64,000 bases of DNA from an uncultured Allofournierella sp. GTDB lineage: Bacteria > Bacillota > Clostridia > Oscillospirales > Ruminococcaceae. The stretch spans positions 1-64,000 of the forward strand of contig CALWNI010000002.1 of the NCBI GenBank assembly GCA_944382775.1, in the 5' to 3' direction. Numbering within the stretch: the first letter of the stretch is position 1; every line of letters starts with the position of its first letter. Shown here one piece after another: positions 44,915 through 54,377 of this stretch. The translations under genes were made by a program, and so were the position numbers. The notes beneath the pieces were generated by a model. That model searched no databases, had not been told where the DNA came from, and worked only from the letters and a program-made list of their open reading frames with translations.

Positions 44915-45400
44915 TTATTTATGGTACTTTATATGGTTATTAATTGCAAAAGCGCGATAAATCTGTTCGGTTAATACCAACCGTGCTAGCTGATGCGGCA
45001 GTGTAATGCGCCCTAAGCTGATTTTCATTGCAGCCGATTGCTTTATAATGGGCGCCAAACCATGGGAGGAACCAATTACAAAGGTCATATCCCCTGCACC
45101 ACTGAGTGCACGTTGTTCAATTGCCTGTGCCAAATCTTCGCTGGAAATCAACTTGCCTTCTACACACAGTGCCACCAGTGCAGAACCCTTGCGCACATTG
45201 GACAAAATCGCCTTTGCCTCTTTTTCCAAGGCTTTGTCTATTACTGCTTGGCTTGCGTTCTTTTCACTGATACTCTCTTCCGCCAGTTCAATAATACGGA
45301 ACTCGCAAAAAGAGGACAGTCTCTTTTGATACTCCGCCACACCTGCTGCATAATAAGCAGCGTTTAATTTACCAATACAAATCAAATCAATCTTTTGCAT
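44915..45400 (-). CDS. rlmH: 23S rRNA (pseudouridine1915-N3)-methyltransferase
   Basis: A 161-residue SPOUT methyltransferase that modifies helix 69 of 23S rRNA. The start is the ATG of MQKIDLICIGK with GGAG upstream, one base after the walJ stop codon. The SAM-binding knot has FVIGSSHGLAP, and the C-terminus LPHQLARLVLTEQIYRAF is diagnostic. It is cotranscribed with walJ, the common Firmicutes neighbour. Confidence 0.96.
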   Translation of the reverse strand: MQKIDLICIGKLNAAYYAAGVAEYQKRLSSFCEFRIIELAEESISEKNASQAVIDKALEKEAKAILSNVRKGSALVALCVEGKLISSEDLAQAIEQRALSGAGDMTFVIGSSHGLAPIIKQSAAMKISLGRITLPHQLARLVLTEQIYRAFAINNHIKYHK

Positions 45401-45401
45401 C

Positions 45402-46190
45402 TTAAAACTCCATCCACTCGCTTGGCTCGTTTCGCTTTTGTGCCTGAATCCGCACATTGTTGCCCGGTACAATTCCTGCCGTTAAAATAGCGGATTTTAC
45501 CGTTGCTAACGCCAAGTCCGGTGTATTGTTCTCACGGCTTAAATGACAAAGTGCAATTTTTTCACAGCCGGATTGAATCAATTCCAGCACCTTAGCCGCA
45601 CATTCCGCATTGTCCAAATGGCCACGGTCTGATTCAATGCGGCGTTTTAGATGATAGGGATAGGAACCTACCCGCAAGCAGTTCAAATCGTAGTTTGCTT
45701 CCAATGCTGCCAGATGAACTCCGTCCAATGCCTGGTGCACTTCCGGGGTAAGTTTTCCCAAATCGGTGGCCATGGCCATAATTTTTCCATCTGCGGTTTT
45801 AATGCGGTAGCCACAGCAAGGAACATCGTGGCTGGTGGGAAACGAATTGACCTCAAAGCCGCCAATCTGTTCCATGCGGCCTTCTATAGCAATAAGTTCC
45901 GCTTTGGGCGGAATCAAATCCATATCAATCAAATTATCCAGTGTGGCAGAACTGCCATATACCGGAATGTTATGATTTTTTAAAAACACCTTTAACCCTT
46001 GGATATGGTCCGAATGTTCGTGGGTGATTAAAATCCCCTGCATATCCGAAATTGACAAATCTAAACTTTTTAATGCATTGGTTGTGGTGCGGCAGCTTTT
46101 GCCCATATCAATCAGCAAATATTCCTGCCCGCAGCGTACCACAGAACAGTTTCCCGAAGAACCGGAATAAAGCGAAGTAAATAACGCCAT
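45402..46190 (-). CDS. MBL-fold hydrolase WalJ/YycJ
   Basis: A 262-residue metallo-beta-lactamase-fold protein. Metal ligands are in THEHSDH near residue 57, with further His and Asp residues in SHDVPCCGY, ATDLG and CHLSREN. WalJ is thought to coordinate cell division with DNA replication in Firmicutes; a 5' exonuclease activity has been reported for relatives. It usually sits with walRK, which are absent here. It pairs with rlmH. Confidence 0.92.
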   Translation of the reverse strand: MALFTSLYSGSSGNCSVVRCGQEYLLIDMGKSCRTTTNALKSLDLSISDMQGILITHEHSDHIQGLKVFLKNHNIPVYGSSATLDNLIDMDLIPPKAELIAIEGRMEQIGGFEVNSFPTSHDVPCCGYRIKTADGKIMAMATDLGKLTPEVHQALDGVHLAALEANYDLNCLRVGSYPYHLKRRIESDRGHLDNAECAAKVLELIQSGCEKIALCHLSRENNTPDLALATVKSAILTAGIVPGNNVRIQAQKRNEPSEWMEF

Positions 46191-46228
46191 GAAATCTCCT
46201 TATGTATTTTCTTTCCTTAAATCTTACA

Positions 46229-46263
46229 ACAAAAAAGGCTGCGCCTTTGCACGCAGCCTTTAC
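46229..46263 (-). terminator. murA terminator
   Basis: Stem AAAGGCTGCG/CGCAGCCTTT followed by six T on the minus strand. Confidence 0.85.
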
Positions 46264-46275
46264 AATCCAGTTTAA

Positions 46276-47559
46276 TTACAATGCTTGAGCCAAGCCCACA
46301 GCAGGCTTTTCAATGCGGCGAATGTCTGCACCCAAACCTTGCAGCTTTTGCACCAGATCTTCATAGCCACGCTCGATATGTGCAATTTCGGAAATTTCGC
46401 TGGTACCGTTTGCACTCAGTGCTGCCATAACCAATGCGGCACCTGCACGCAGGTCAGAAGCACGCAAGGGAGCCGGCTGCAATTCCGAAACACCTTCAAT
46501 TACAGCAACCTGACCATCTACCTGAATGTTTGCGCCCATGCGAACCAACTCATCCACATAGCGGAAACGGTTTTCCCAAATGCCCTCGGTTACAATGGAA
46601 GTACCCTTTGCAATGGTCAGCAAAACGGTCATCAGTGGCTGCATATCGGTGGGGAAACCGGGATGCGGCATTGTTTTAATCTTCAGAGGCTGTAACTCCT
46701 CGGTACGTCTTACGCGAATGGAATCGTCAAACTCTTCTACACGAATGCCTGCCAGCTCCATTTTAGCGGTAATGGGCTCCAAATGCTTGGGAATTACATT
46801 TTTAATCAGCACATCGCCACCGGTAATTGCAGCGGCAACCATGTAGCTGCCTGCTTCAATCTGGTCGGGAATAATGGAGTAGTTGCAGCCGTGCAAACGC
46901 TCTTTGCCGCGGATACGAATCACGTCGGTACCTGCACCGCGAACATCTGCACCCATCATATTCAAGAAGTTTGCCAAATCAACAATATGAGGCTCTTTTG
47001 CCACGTTTTCCAAAACAGTTTGACCCTCAGCCAATACTGCGCTCAGCATGGCGTTCATGGTTGCACCAACTGACACACTGTCAAAGAACACATGGGCACC
47101 ACGCAGCGGATGACCCTTTACATTGATCATACCGTATTCAACCGAATCTTCTGCGCCCAAGGCACAAAATGCTTTCAGGTGCTGGTCAATGGGGCGGGGG
47201 CCTAAGTTACAGCCGCCGGGCATTGCCACTTGAGCCGAGCCGAAACGACCCAGCAAAGCACCCAAAAAGTAATAGCTTGCCCGCATCTGACGAGATAAGT
47301 CATCCGGCACTTCGGTGCAGTTGATGTGGGTGGTATCAATTTCGTAGGTGTTTTTATTAATTACACGTACCTGAGCACCCAATGCGGTCAGAATTTCCAA
47401 AGAAACTGCCACATCACTAATTGCAGGAACGTTTTCAATAATGCATTTATCTGCTGCCAAAATGGTAGCCGGCAAAATAGCCACAACTGCATTTTTTGCA
47501 CCGCTGATGGTTACTTCACCTTTTAAGGGTTTACCCCCATTGATTACAAATCTCTCCAA
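46276..47559 (-). CDS. murA: UDP-N-acetylglucosamine 1-carboxyvinyltransferase
   Basis: A 427-residue enzyme of the first committed step of peptidoglycan synthesis, transferring enolpyruvate to UDP-GlcNAc. The start chosen is the TTG that gives MERFVINGGKPL, 10 bases after AAGGAG; a second TTG two codons upstream is too close to that site, and the frame beyond lacks support. The catalytic Cys117 is in PGGCNLGPRPIDQH, so the fosfomycin-binding cysteine is present. No strong promoter was found upstream apart from a TATAAT. Confidence 0.96.
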   Translation of the reverse strand: MERFVINGGKPLKGEVTISGAKNAVVAILPATILAADKCIIENVPAISDVAVSLEILTALGAQVRVINKNTYEIDTTHINCTEVPDDLSRQMRASYYFLGALLGRFGSAQVAMPGGCNLGPRPIDQHLKAFCALGAEDSVEYGMINVKGHPLRGAHVFFDSVSVGATMNAMLSAVLAEGQTVLENVAKEPHIVDLANFLNMMGADVRGAGTDVIRIRGKERLHGCNYSIIPDQIEAGSYMVAAAITGGDVLIKNVIPKHLEPITAKMELAGIRVEEFDDSIRVRRTEELQPLKIKTMPHPGFPTDMQPLMTVLLTIAKGTSIVTEGIWENRFRYVDELVRMGANIQVDGQVAVIEGVSELQPAPLRASDLRAGAALVMAALSANGTSEISEIAHIERGYEDLVQKLQGLGADIRRIEKPAVGLAQAL

Positions 47560-47866
47560 TTTCAAAACTCTCCTTCGCGCGCTCTTTGAGGCACTATGCT
47601 TCAATGGCATCACAATCACTTTATTATACACCAAATCCCCACATAATAAAAGTCTTGAAAGTATTATTTACGCATTTTGTACTATCTATGCATGTTTGCT
47701 GGGGATACGAACCGGCTTTTTGTTAATTTTATAGCAAAATATATTGATTTAACAAACGCCTGTAAAACTAACGAAAACCTCGGATTTCAAAACGTGCGAA
47801 ATCCGAGGTTAATCATATCAGTTTTTACTGACAGAAGCAAGACTTTTTACCATTCTGTAAACTGTT
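47560..47866. other. Gap between the M23 peptidase gene and murA
   Basis: This 307-base gap holds the M23 terminator and one TATAAT (47623-47628, minus strand) about 65 bases before murA without a convincing -35 box. I see nothing else in it. Confidence 0.5.
47774..47812 (-). terminator. Terminator of the M23 peptidase gene
   Basis: Perfect 13-pair stem AACCTCGGATTTC with a 9-base loop, followed by TTCGTT on the minus strand. Confidence 0.75.
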
Positions 47867-49723
47867 TTACTTGCCAGAGAAATAGTTGCGTGCACTTACA
47901 CGGGTGCCGTTTACATACACCTCAAAATGGCAGTGGTTACCGGTAGAATCACCGGTGGAACCCACATAAGCAATTACATCGCCCTGCTTTACCGATTGAC
48001 CTACATGTACGTTCAAACGGCTTGCATGTGCGTACAAGGTGCGCATGCCATTACCGTGGTTGATGATAACATAGTTACCATAACTATAATGATAACCGGC
48101 TGTTACAACAACACCGCTATCGGCAGCCAAAATGCTTGCGCCGTACGCCGCACAAATATCCGCACCCTTATGGTAGCTGCTCATCCAACGGCTTACATAG
48201 GTATAATTGGGCACCGGCCACAGCAAGCTTCCGGTAGCAGTTTCTACCAAGTCGCCGTTGGCTGCTTTTGCACCAATCTTGATAATTTTATCCTGCGGTT
48301 CTTGAATGGTCTGACGATCCACTTCGATTACCTGGCTGGGTACCTGTGCATCATCATAGTAGATTTTTTGCTCGGTAATCTGAGAAACACCCTCTACGCC
48401 TTCCTGCGCAACCTTTTGGGTGCCAAAGCTCAAGTTCTCATCTTTTTCTTCAATGGTCTTGTAAGCAATGGGCTCGGTTCGGGTTTCGGTAACAGTGCGC
48501 TTTACCTGTAAGTAAGGCATAGCCTGCTGAATCAACAGCACATCACCGGGATACAGACTGGTGTCTAGGTTTTGCTGGGGATTCATTGCTTTCAGCTGAT
48601 CCACCGAAATACCAAACGTACCGGCAATTACCCAAGGCGTATCGCCTTGTTGTACGGTATAGCTAATTGCACCTTGCTCTTCGCCGTGCAGCTTATCAAT
48701 GATTTCCTGAACAGGAACCATTGCATCGGTAAAATAAATACCGTCTTCTGTGCGTACGTCCTTACTAAACTCTACAACCAAATTGGGGTTGTTCGGGTCC
48801 TCATAAGGTGCTTTCATATCTTCCAATGCTTGTTTCAACAAAGCACCGTCGGTGGTTACGGCAACCAGCTCACCATTTACATACAAGGCAGTTGCTTCTT
48901 GAATGTCGTCACTGGATGCCTGCAAAATTTGGTCAGCCATTTGGTTTTCATCCAAAACCGTTTCACCTACCGCAATGCGATAGGAAGGCTCGATGTTCCA
49001 TTCTTGCTGGCCTTCGCTCACATACTGAATACGCTGTGCAACTTCTTCTTTTGCCGAGTCAAACACCTGCTCAGTTTGTACATAGCCTACAATATTGCCG
49101 TTTACTTCTACCGCTAATACATAGTTGTAGTTGATTACGGTATGCACGGTATATACAAATACAGCCAATGCGCAAACCGGCAGCACATATGCCACCGAAC
49201 GATAAATCAGATGCGAATAACGGCGCACGCCCGAAAAGAAGTAGCGAAAGCCCATCTTAACGGCATGGCCTGTACCTGCCTCTTGCTTTGCCTCTTTTAC
49301 ACAGGCAACAATATTTTTTACACCACTACCAAAGCGAGTAAAGGGCGCAGTAATATCGCGCCAACCGCTGGCAAGGCCTTTGCACACAAATCCTGTTGCC
49401 ACGGCAAAAAGATGCTTTAGTGCATTGCCGGCTTTTCGGGTGCTTTTTGCCACAAAACGAACCAATCGTCTTGCGCTGTACTCGCCCCAAAAGCCAACGT
49501 TGTATAATCCCTGCCCCACAACTGCTGTTTGGGGATTGCGCTTTGCGCGCTCAATCCAGGGCGATAATTTTTCTTTAATTTTATGTTTTAATGCTTCCCA
49601 ACGGCCCGGGCCTTTTCCGGGTGTAGGGGAGCCGGTCTGCTGTTCGCTTTGTTCCTGCGTAATCTCTTGTTCTTCGCCGGAAACCTTTTCTAAAATAGCC
49701 AGCTCGACCGCCCTCCTTTCCAT
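47867..49723 (-). CDS. Membrane-anchored M23 metallopeptidase with LysM and G5 domains
   Basis: Up to 618 residues. A long cytoplasmic part rich in Lys/Arg (about 1-165) precedes one span (about 176-196). Outside come a linker domain, LysM (YTVQQGDTPWVIAGTFGIS, about 352-398), a G5 domain (about 400-470) and an M23 domain with HKGADI, YGNYVIINHG and HCHFEVYVNG zinc residues. It should cut peptidoglycan cross-bridges. The start is uncertain: ATG at 49723 is only about 10 bases after the predicted transcript start, while AAAGGAGG lies inside the frame nine bases before CTG at 49702. Confidence 0.93.
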   Translation of the reverse strand: MERRAVELAILEKVSGEEQEITQEQSEQQTGSPTPGKGPGRWEALKHKIKEKLSPWIERAKRNPQTAVVGQGLYNVGFWGEYSARRLVRFVAKSTRKAGNALKHLFAVATGFVCKGLASGWRDITAPFTRFGSGVKNIVACVKEAKQEAGTGHAVKMGFRYFFSGVRRYSHLIYRSVAYVLPVCALAVFVYTVHTVINYNYVLAVEVNGNIVGYVQTEQVFDSAKEEVAQRIQYVSEGQQEWNIEPSYRIAVGETVLDENQMADQILQASSDDIQEATALYVNGELVAVTTDGALLKQALEDMKAPYEDPNNPNLVVEFSKDVRTEDGIYFTDAMVPVQEIIDKLHGEEQGAISYTVQQGDTPWVIAGTFGISVDQLKAMNPQQNLDTSLYPGDVLLIQQAMPYLQVKRTVTETRTEPIAYKTIEEKDENLSFGTQKVAQEGVEGVSQITEQKIYYDDAQVPSQVIEVDRQTIQEPQDKIIKIGAKAANGDLVETATGSLLWPVPNYTYVSRWMSSYHKGADICAAYGASILAADSGVVVTAGYHYSYGNYVIINHGNGMRTLYAHASRLNVHVGQSVKQGDVIAYVGSTGDSTGNHCHFEVYVNGTRVSARNYFSGK

Positions 49724-49739
49724 CCATTGTCTAGTTCCG

Positions 49740-49767
49740 ATTATAACAACTCTGTATCAAACCGCAA
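49740..49767 (-). promoter_or_regulatory. Promoter of the M23 peptidase gene
   Basis: On the minus strand TTGCGG (49762-49767), 16 bases, TATAAT (49740-49745). Start predicted near 49733. Confidence 0.6.
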
Positions 49768-49811
49768 CAATTTGGCAGTTTTTTTCACATTAGTTTCAAA
49801 TTTACAAAATG

Positions 49812-50675
49812 CTATTGACACAATAATGCTTGCATATCTTCCGGAAGAGAACTTTCCACCACAACCCGTTGATTGGTTGTGGGGTCGGTAAATTCCAGAT
49901 TAGCGCAATGCAATGCATGGCGTGCAATGTGGGTCCGTTTTCCGCCGTACAAATCGTCGCCTGCCAGCGGATGACCCAACCAAGAAAAATGCACCCGCAA
50001 CTGGTGGGTGCGCCCGGTAAGCGGAACCGCCGCCACTAAGGTATGCTCTGCCGTTGTTTGTTCCACCACATAGTGGGTGTGGCTTGGCTTTCCCTCCGGC
50101 GAAACAGTGCGCAAAATGATACTGCCTTCGGCACGGGCAATGGGCTGTATGATATCGCCCTCTGCCTGCGCAAGCTCGCCTTCTAATACAGCACGGTACA
50201 ATTTTTGCACATTTTTTGCAAGCAGTGGTGCTGCATACGCATTTTTTGCACACAAAACCAAGCCGGATGTATCTTTGTCGATGCGGTTTATAGGGCGAAA
50301 GATGCCCTCTTCTCCCCTTTGGCGCAGCAGCCCCATATAGGCGTTGGCCAGGGTTCCGTCTTTGTAATTCAAGGTAGGATGCACCGCCATACCTGCCGGT
50401 TTTTCCAATACCATAACATGCTTGCTTTCATACGCAATGGTCAACGGTATGTTTTGCGGTTCTACGCTTGTTTCTTTTTCGGGCGGCAACACAAAGGTAA
50501 CCATCTGCCCTGCGTGAATGGTATCACAAGTTCGTGCCGGTTCATCGCCTACCCAAAACCCGCCGGTTTCATTTTTTACCGCTTTGATTAGGGTTGCCGA
50601 AACACCGCTTGTCCGTAAAAAATCACGCAAACAACGTCCTTCAAATTGCGGAGAAACAATAAAGCTTAATTCCAT
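49812..50675 (-). CDS. RluA/RluD family pseudouridine synthase
   Basis: A 287-residue enzyme that isomerises uridine to pseudouridine in RNA. An S4-like N-terminal domain (about 12-65) precedes the catalytic core, with the active aspartate in NRIDKDTSGL (Asp133) and the PLTGRTHQLRVHF motif. The exact target, 23S rRNA or tRNA, cannot be told from sequence. It has its own strong promoter, and GGAGGAG precedes the ATG. Confidence 0.92.
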   Translation of the reverse strand: MELSFIVSPQFEGRCLRDFLRTSGVSATLIKAVKNETGGFWVGDEPARTCDTIHAGQMVTFVLPPEKETSVEPQNIPLTIAYESKHVMVLEKPAGMAVHPTLNYKDGTLANAYMGLLRQRGEEGIFRPINRIDKDTSGLVLCAKNAYAAPLLAKNVQKLYRAVLEGELAQAEGDIIQPIARAEGSIILRTVSPEGKPSHTHYVVEQTTAEHTLVAAVPLTGRTHQLRVHFSWLGHPLAGDDLYGGKRTHIARHALHCANLEFTDPTTNQRVVVESSLPEDMQALLCQ

Positions 50676-50708
50676 CTTTTTTCTCCTCCTTTTGGGCGTT
50701 TCTTGAAA

Positions 50709-50737
50709 ATTATATCACGGAACGGTAGTTTTCGCAA
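50709..50737 (-). promoter_or_regulatory. Promoter of the pseudouridine synthase gene
   Basis: On the minus strand TTGCGA (50732-50737), 17 bases, TATAAT (50709-50714). Confidence 0.7.
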
Positions 50738-50871
50738 CCTTGATCCCCGATTGCTTCTGTGCTATATGGGCATTCATGGCCCTAAATTTCTTGTTTTTCT
50801 CGTTTATTTTGCGCAAAACTCGGCATGTTTTGTGAGAATATTTTCTCGAAACCTCTGCTTTTGCTGCATAT

Positions 50872-50912
50872 ATAAAAACAGAGCAGACACCCCATGGGTG
50901 CTGCTCTGTTTT
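50872..50912 (-). terminator. gdhA terminator
   Basis: Stem AACAGAGCAG-CACCC/GGGTG-CTGCTCTGTT with one mismatch, followed by TTTTTATA on the minus strand. Confidence 0.85.
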
Positions 50913-50922
50913 GTTGTATGGA

Positions 50923-52287
<1,365 letters not shown>

Positions 52288-52364
52288 TCAACGGTAGCTA
52301 TCTCAATCAATCTTCATGGAAAAACGGCATGAAAATCTGTATTTTCATACCATTCATGCATTTT

Positions 52365-52393
52365 ATTATATAGCTGCACTAAAGCGTTTGCAA
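52365..52393 (-). promoter_or_regulatory. gdhA promoter
   Basis: On the minus strand TTGCAA (52388-52393), 17 bases, TATAAT (52365-52370). Confidence 0.75.
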
Positions 52394-52523
52394 GCAAAAT
52401 CATGCAATTGGGCTGCCGTTTTTTGTTTGACACCGGCTTTTTATTTTTGTGCATATTGACAAATTGTTTTGTTTAAAGTGTTATCTTTTCCACCCTCGGT
52501 TTCCCTTCTTGCAAAGAAAATCC

Positions 52524-52552
52524 TTGCAAGGCTTGGTGTGCTGTGGTACAAT
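52524..52552 (+). promoter_or_regulatory. rnpB promoter
   Basis: TTGCAA (52524-52529), 17 bases ending in TGG, TACAAT (52547-52552). The start would be near 52559, where the RNase P RNA begins. Confidence 0.75.
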
Positions 52553-52558
52553 ATTGAA

Positions 52559-52904
52559 CGGAAAACGAGTGGAACATACGGCAGCGGGGCGGCATTGCGT
52601 TCGCTCTGAGGAAAGTCCGGGCTTCACAGGGGAATGGTAACTGCTAACGGCAGCCGGGGGCGACCCTAGGGATAGTGCAACAGAAAGAAACCGCCGCGCA
52701 AGCGGTAAGGATGGAAAGGCGAGGTAAGAGCTCACCAGCGCACTGGCAACTTTGCGGCTATGTAAACCCTACCAGAAGCAACACCCGTATGGGGCATGAT
52801 GCGTTCCCCGCGCGCCCCGGAGGTGGCATGAACCCTACGGCAACGTAGGGTCTAGACAGATTGTCGTTTAATACAGAACCCGGCTTACGGTCCGGTCGTT
52901 TTCT
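52559..52904 (+). ncRNA. rnpB: RNase P RNA, bacterial type A
   Basis: The catalytic RNA that matures the 5' ends of tRNAs, about 345 bases. Conserved blocks appear in order: GAGGAAAGTCCGGGCT (P4 left side, near 52608), ACAGAAA, GGATGGAAAGGCGAGGTAAGAG, the AGACAGAT block and ACAGAACCCGGCTTA (P4 right side). The ends GAAAACGA and TCGTTTTC pair as helix P1. A strong terminator follows at once. Protein-sized open frames across it on both strands are chance. Confidence 0.95.
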
Positions 52905-52906
52905 TT

Positions 52907-52951
52907 CAAAAAAGGCGTATTCTTCCCATGGAAGGAATACGCCTTTTTTGA
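52907..52951. terminator. Bidirectional terminator of rnpB and bofA
   Basis: AAAAAAGGCGTATTC and its complement form a perfect stem with T runs on both strands, shared by rnpB (plus) and bofA (minus). Confidence 0.9.
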
Positions 52952-52957
52952 TTTCAT

Positions 52958-53218
52958 TTAAACTTGCAGCAGCACATTCAGCAGCAGTACCCCAATTACA
53001 CCGGGCGCACCTAAAACAACCGCCACAAAACTGGTAAACCAGTTTAACGGAATGCCTACGCCGGTAAACGGCGCCAGCATGTTTACCGCCCCCAATGCGC
53101 TAATGCCTGCCAATGCCGACACCAAACTGGTGCGTACCGGGTGGGTAGAACGCCCTGCTGCAATGCCCACAACCAACAAAATTGCGGCTGCTGCAATCCA
53201 CATTGCCATTTGATTCAT
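52958..53218 (-). CDS. BofA family pro-sigma-K processing inhibitor-like protein
   Basis: An 86-residue membrane protein with two spans (about 7-22 and 58-82) and the BofA signature PFTGVGIPLNWFT before the second. In Bacillus, BofA restrains the SpoIVFB protease that activates sigma-K during sporulation. Its presence supports a spore-forming lineage but does not prove sporulation. Its ATG overlaps the end of the yaaL-like gene by four bases. Confidence 0.88.
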   Translation of the reverse strand: MNQMAMWIAAAAILLVVGIAAGRSTHPVRTSLVSALAGISALGAVNMLAPFTGVGIPLNWFTSFVAVVLGAPGVIGVLLLNVLLQV

Positions 53219-53496
53219 AAAATTGTTTTTAATCCTTCCTTTCGTGCTTTGCGCTGTAAGTAGCGGTATCGGCTTTGAATGGCTTGATATTCATACACCA
53301 GTTCATCAATCAGTTCCGGTTCGGTTTCCAAATCAAATAACATCTGATTGCGGCGCATTGCATACAGGCATTGACGAATTTGTTCTTCCAAACAGGTACT
53401 CGCTACCATTTGGCGACTTACTTTTGTCTGTCGGTCATCGGTTAAGGTTTGCCCCAAACGTGCCAACACCGACGACTTTTTCAAAACAAGTTCCAT
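53215..53496 (-). CDS. DUF2508/YaaL family protein
   Basis: A 93-residue, highly charged helical protein. The segment LIDELVYEYQAIQSRYRYLQ matches the DUF2508 family, which pairs with bofA in Firmicutes, as it does here by a four-base overlap. AAAGGGGAAG precedes the ATG. Function unknown, and expression is probably linked to sporulation. Confidence 0.85.
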   Translation of the reverse strand: MELVLKKSSVLARLGQTLTDDRQTKVSRQMVASTCLEEQIRQCLYAMRRNQMLFDLETEPELIDELVYEYQAIQSRYRYLQRKARKEGLKTIL

Positions 53497-53574
53497 TGTG
53501 CTTCCCCTTTCTTTTTAACAGTTCATTTATGGATATGCCAAAAGCATGGTCAGTTATACGCCATTTTATTCCAG

Positions 53575-53622
53575 AAAAAAGAAAAACCACAAAATTCGGC
53601 TCATCCGAATTTTGTGGTTTTG
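53575..53622 (-). terminator. Terminator of the Crp/Fnr gene
   Basis: A perfect stem of about 17 pairs (AAAACCACAAAATTCGG and complement) with TTTTTCTTTTTT on the minus strand. Confidence 0.9.
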
Positions 53623-53624
53623 TT

Positions 53625-54251
53625 TTACTTTAAAAAGGGGTCGTTTTGTGCACTCCAGCCGCCTTCTTCCAATGCCGCTTGAAACGCCGCCCATTGTTTG
53701 ATGGCGTATCCCTTTTTCTGTTTTTCCAAATCGCCTTTTGCGCACAGTTCATTCATGGTACGCAGCAAGTGGCGATAGCTTACCCCCAGATACTCGGCGG
53801 TTTCGGTTAACCGTGCTGTAAACAAGCCATCTTGCTGGTTTAAGGCAATGTATGCCCGCAGCCGCACATCCAATGGTGCCAAAATATTAAAGGAGTCGTT
53901 GATGCTGTAGCGTGTAACAATCCGTGCCATTGTTAAGGCAATGCGATTCATAAATACAATGTTGCTGCGCAGTTGTTGGCGGTATTTTTTTAAGGGAATT
54001 GCCAAACAGCGCACCGGCCCCATTGCACACAAGGTACTGCTTGCTGGGCCTTCGGTCATCAATTCCACTTCTCCCACCACAGTGCCGGGACCATTGTAAC
54101 AAAACAGCAAGGTTTTATCCGCCGGGGTAATGGCGCACACCTTGACCCTGCCCTCTACCACAAACAGCAGATGCTCCAGCAAACAGCCCTGTTGACACAA
54201 AAATTCGCCCCGCTGATAATCACGCAACTCCACATCCGGAAATTGCTCCAA
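53625..54251 (-). CDS. Crp/Fnr family transcriptional regulator (YeiL-like)
   Basis: At least 208 residues. The cyclic-nucleotide-binding-like domain has GEFLCQQGCLLEHLLFVVEGRVKV and NGPGTVVGEVEL; the C-terminal winged helix has TETAEYLGVSYRHLLRTMNEL. There is no N-terminal Fnr-type cysteine set. The coordinates use a TTG start at 54251, which lacks a ribosome site. The frame stays open with protein-like residues (EYWNQLAEYGLELEQ) back to ATA at 54309-54311, eight bases after AGGAGG, so the true start is probably that AUA. It follows the MFS gene by 57 bases from that point, has its own promoter, and probably controls the transporter. Confidence 0.85.
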   Translation of the reverse strand: MEQFPDVELRDYQRGEFLCQQGCLLEHLLFVVEGRVKVCAITPADKTLLFCYNGPGTVVGEVELMTEGPASSTLCAMGPVRCLAIPLKKYRQQLRSNIVFMNRIALTMARIVTRYSINDSFNILAPLDVRLRAYIALNQQDGLFTARLTETAEYLGVSYRHLLRTMNELCAKGDLEKQKKGYAIKQWAAFQAALEEGGWSAQNDPFLK

Positions 54252-54347
54252 TTCCAGCCCGTATTCCGCCAGCTGATTCCAATACTCTGCGGGCCCTGTT
54301 TCCTTTTTTATGTCAACCGCCTCCTTTTGTTTGCTTACTGTGCTGTT

Positions 54348-54377
54348 ATTGTAGCACGGCCAACTTCGTTATTTCAA
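54348..54377 (-). promoter_or_regulatory. Promoter of the Crp/Fnr gene
   Basis: On the minus strand TTGAAA (54372-54377), 18 bases, TACAAT (54348-54353). It overlaps the end of the MFS gene. Confidence 0.6.

Noticed and set aside
52449..52735. Open frames on both strands near 52500-52700
   Set aside because: They lie over the rnpB promoter and the RNase P RNA, whose conserved blocks explain the sequence.
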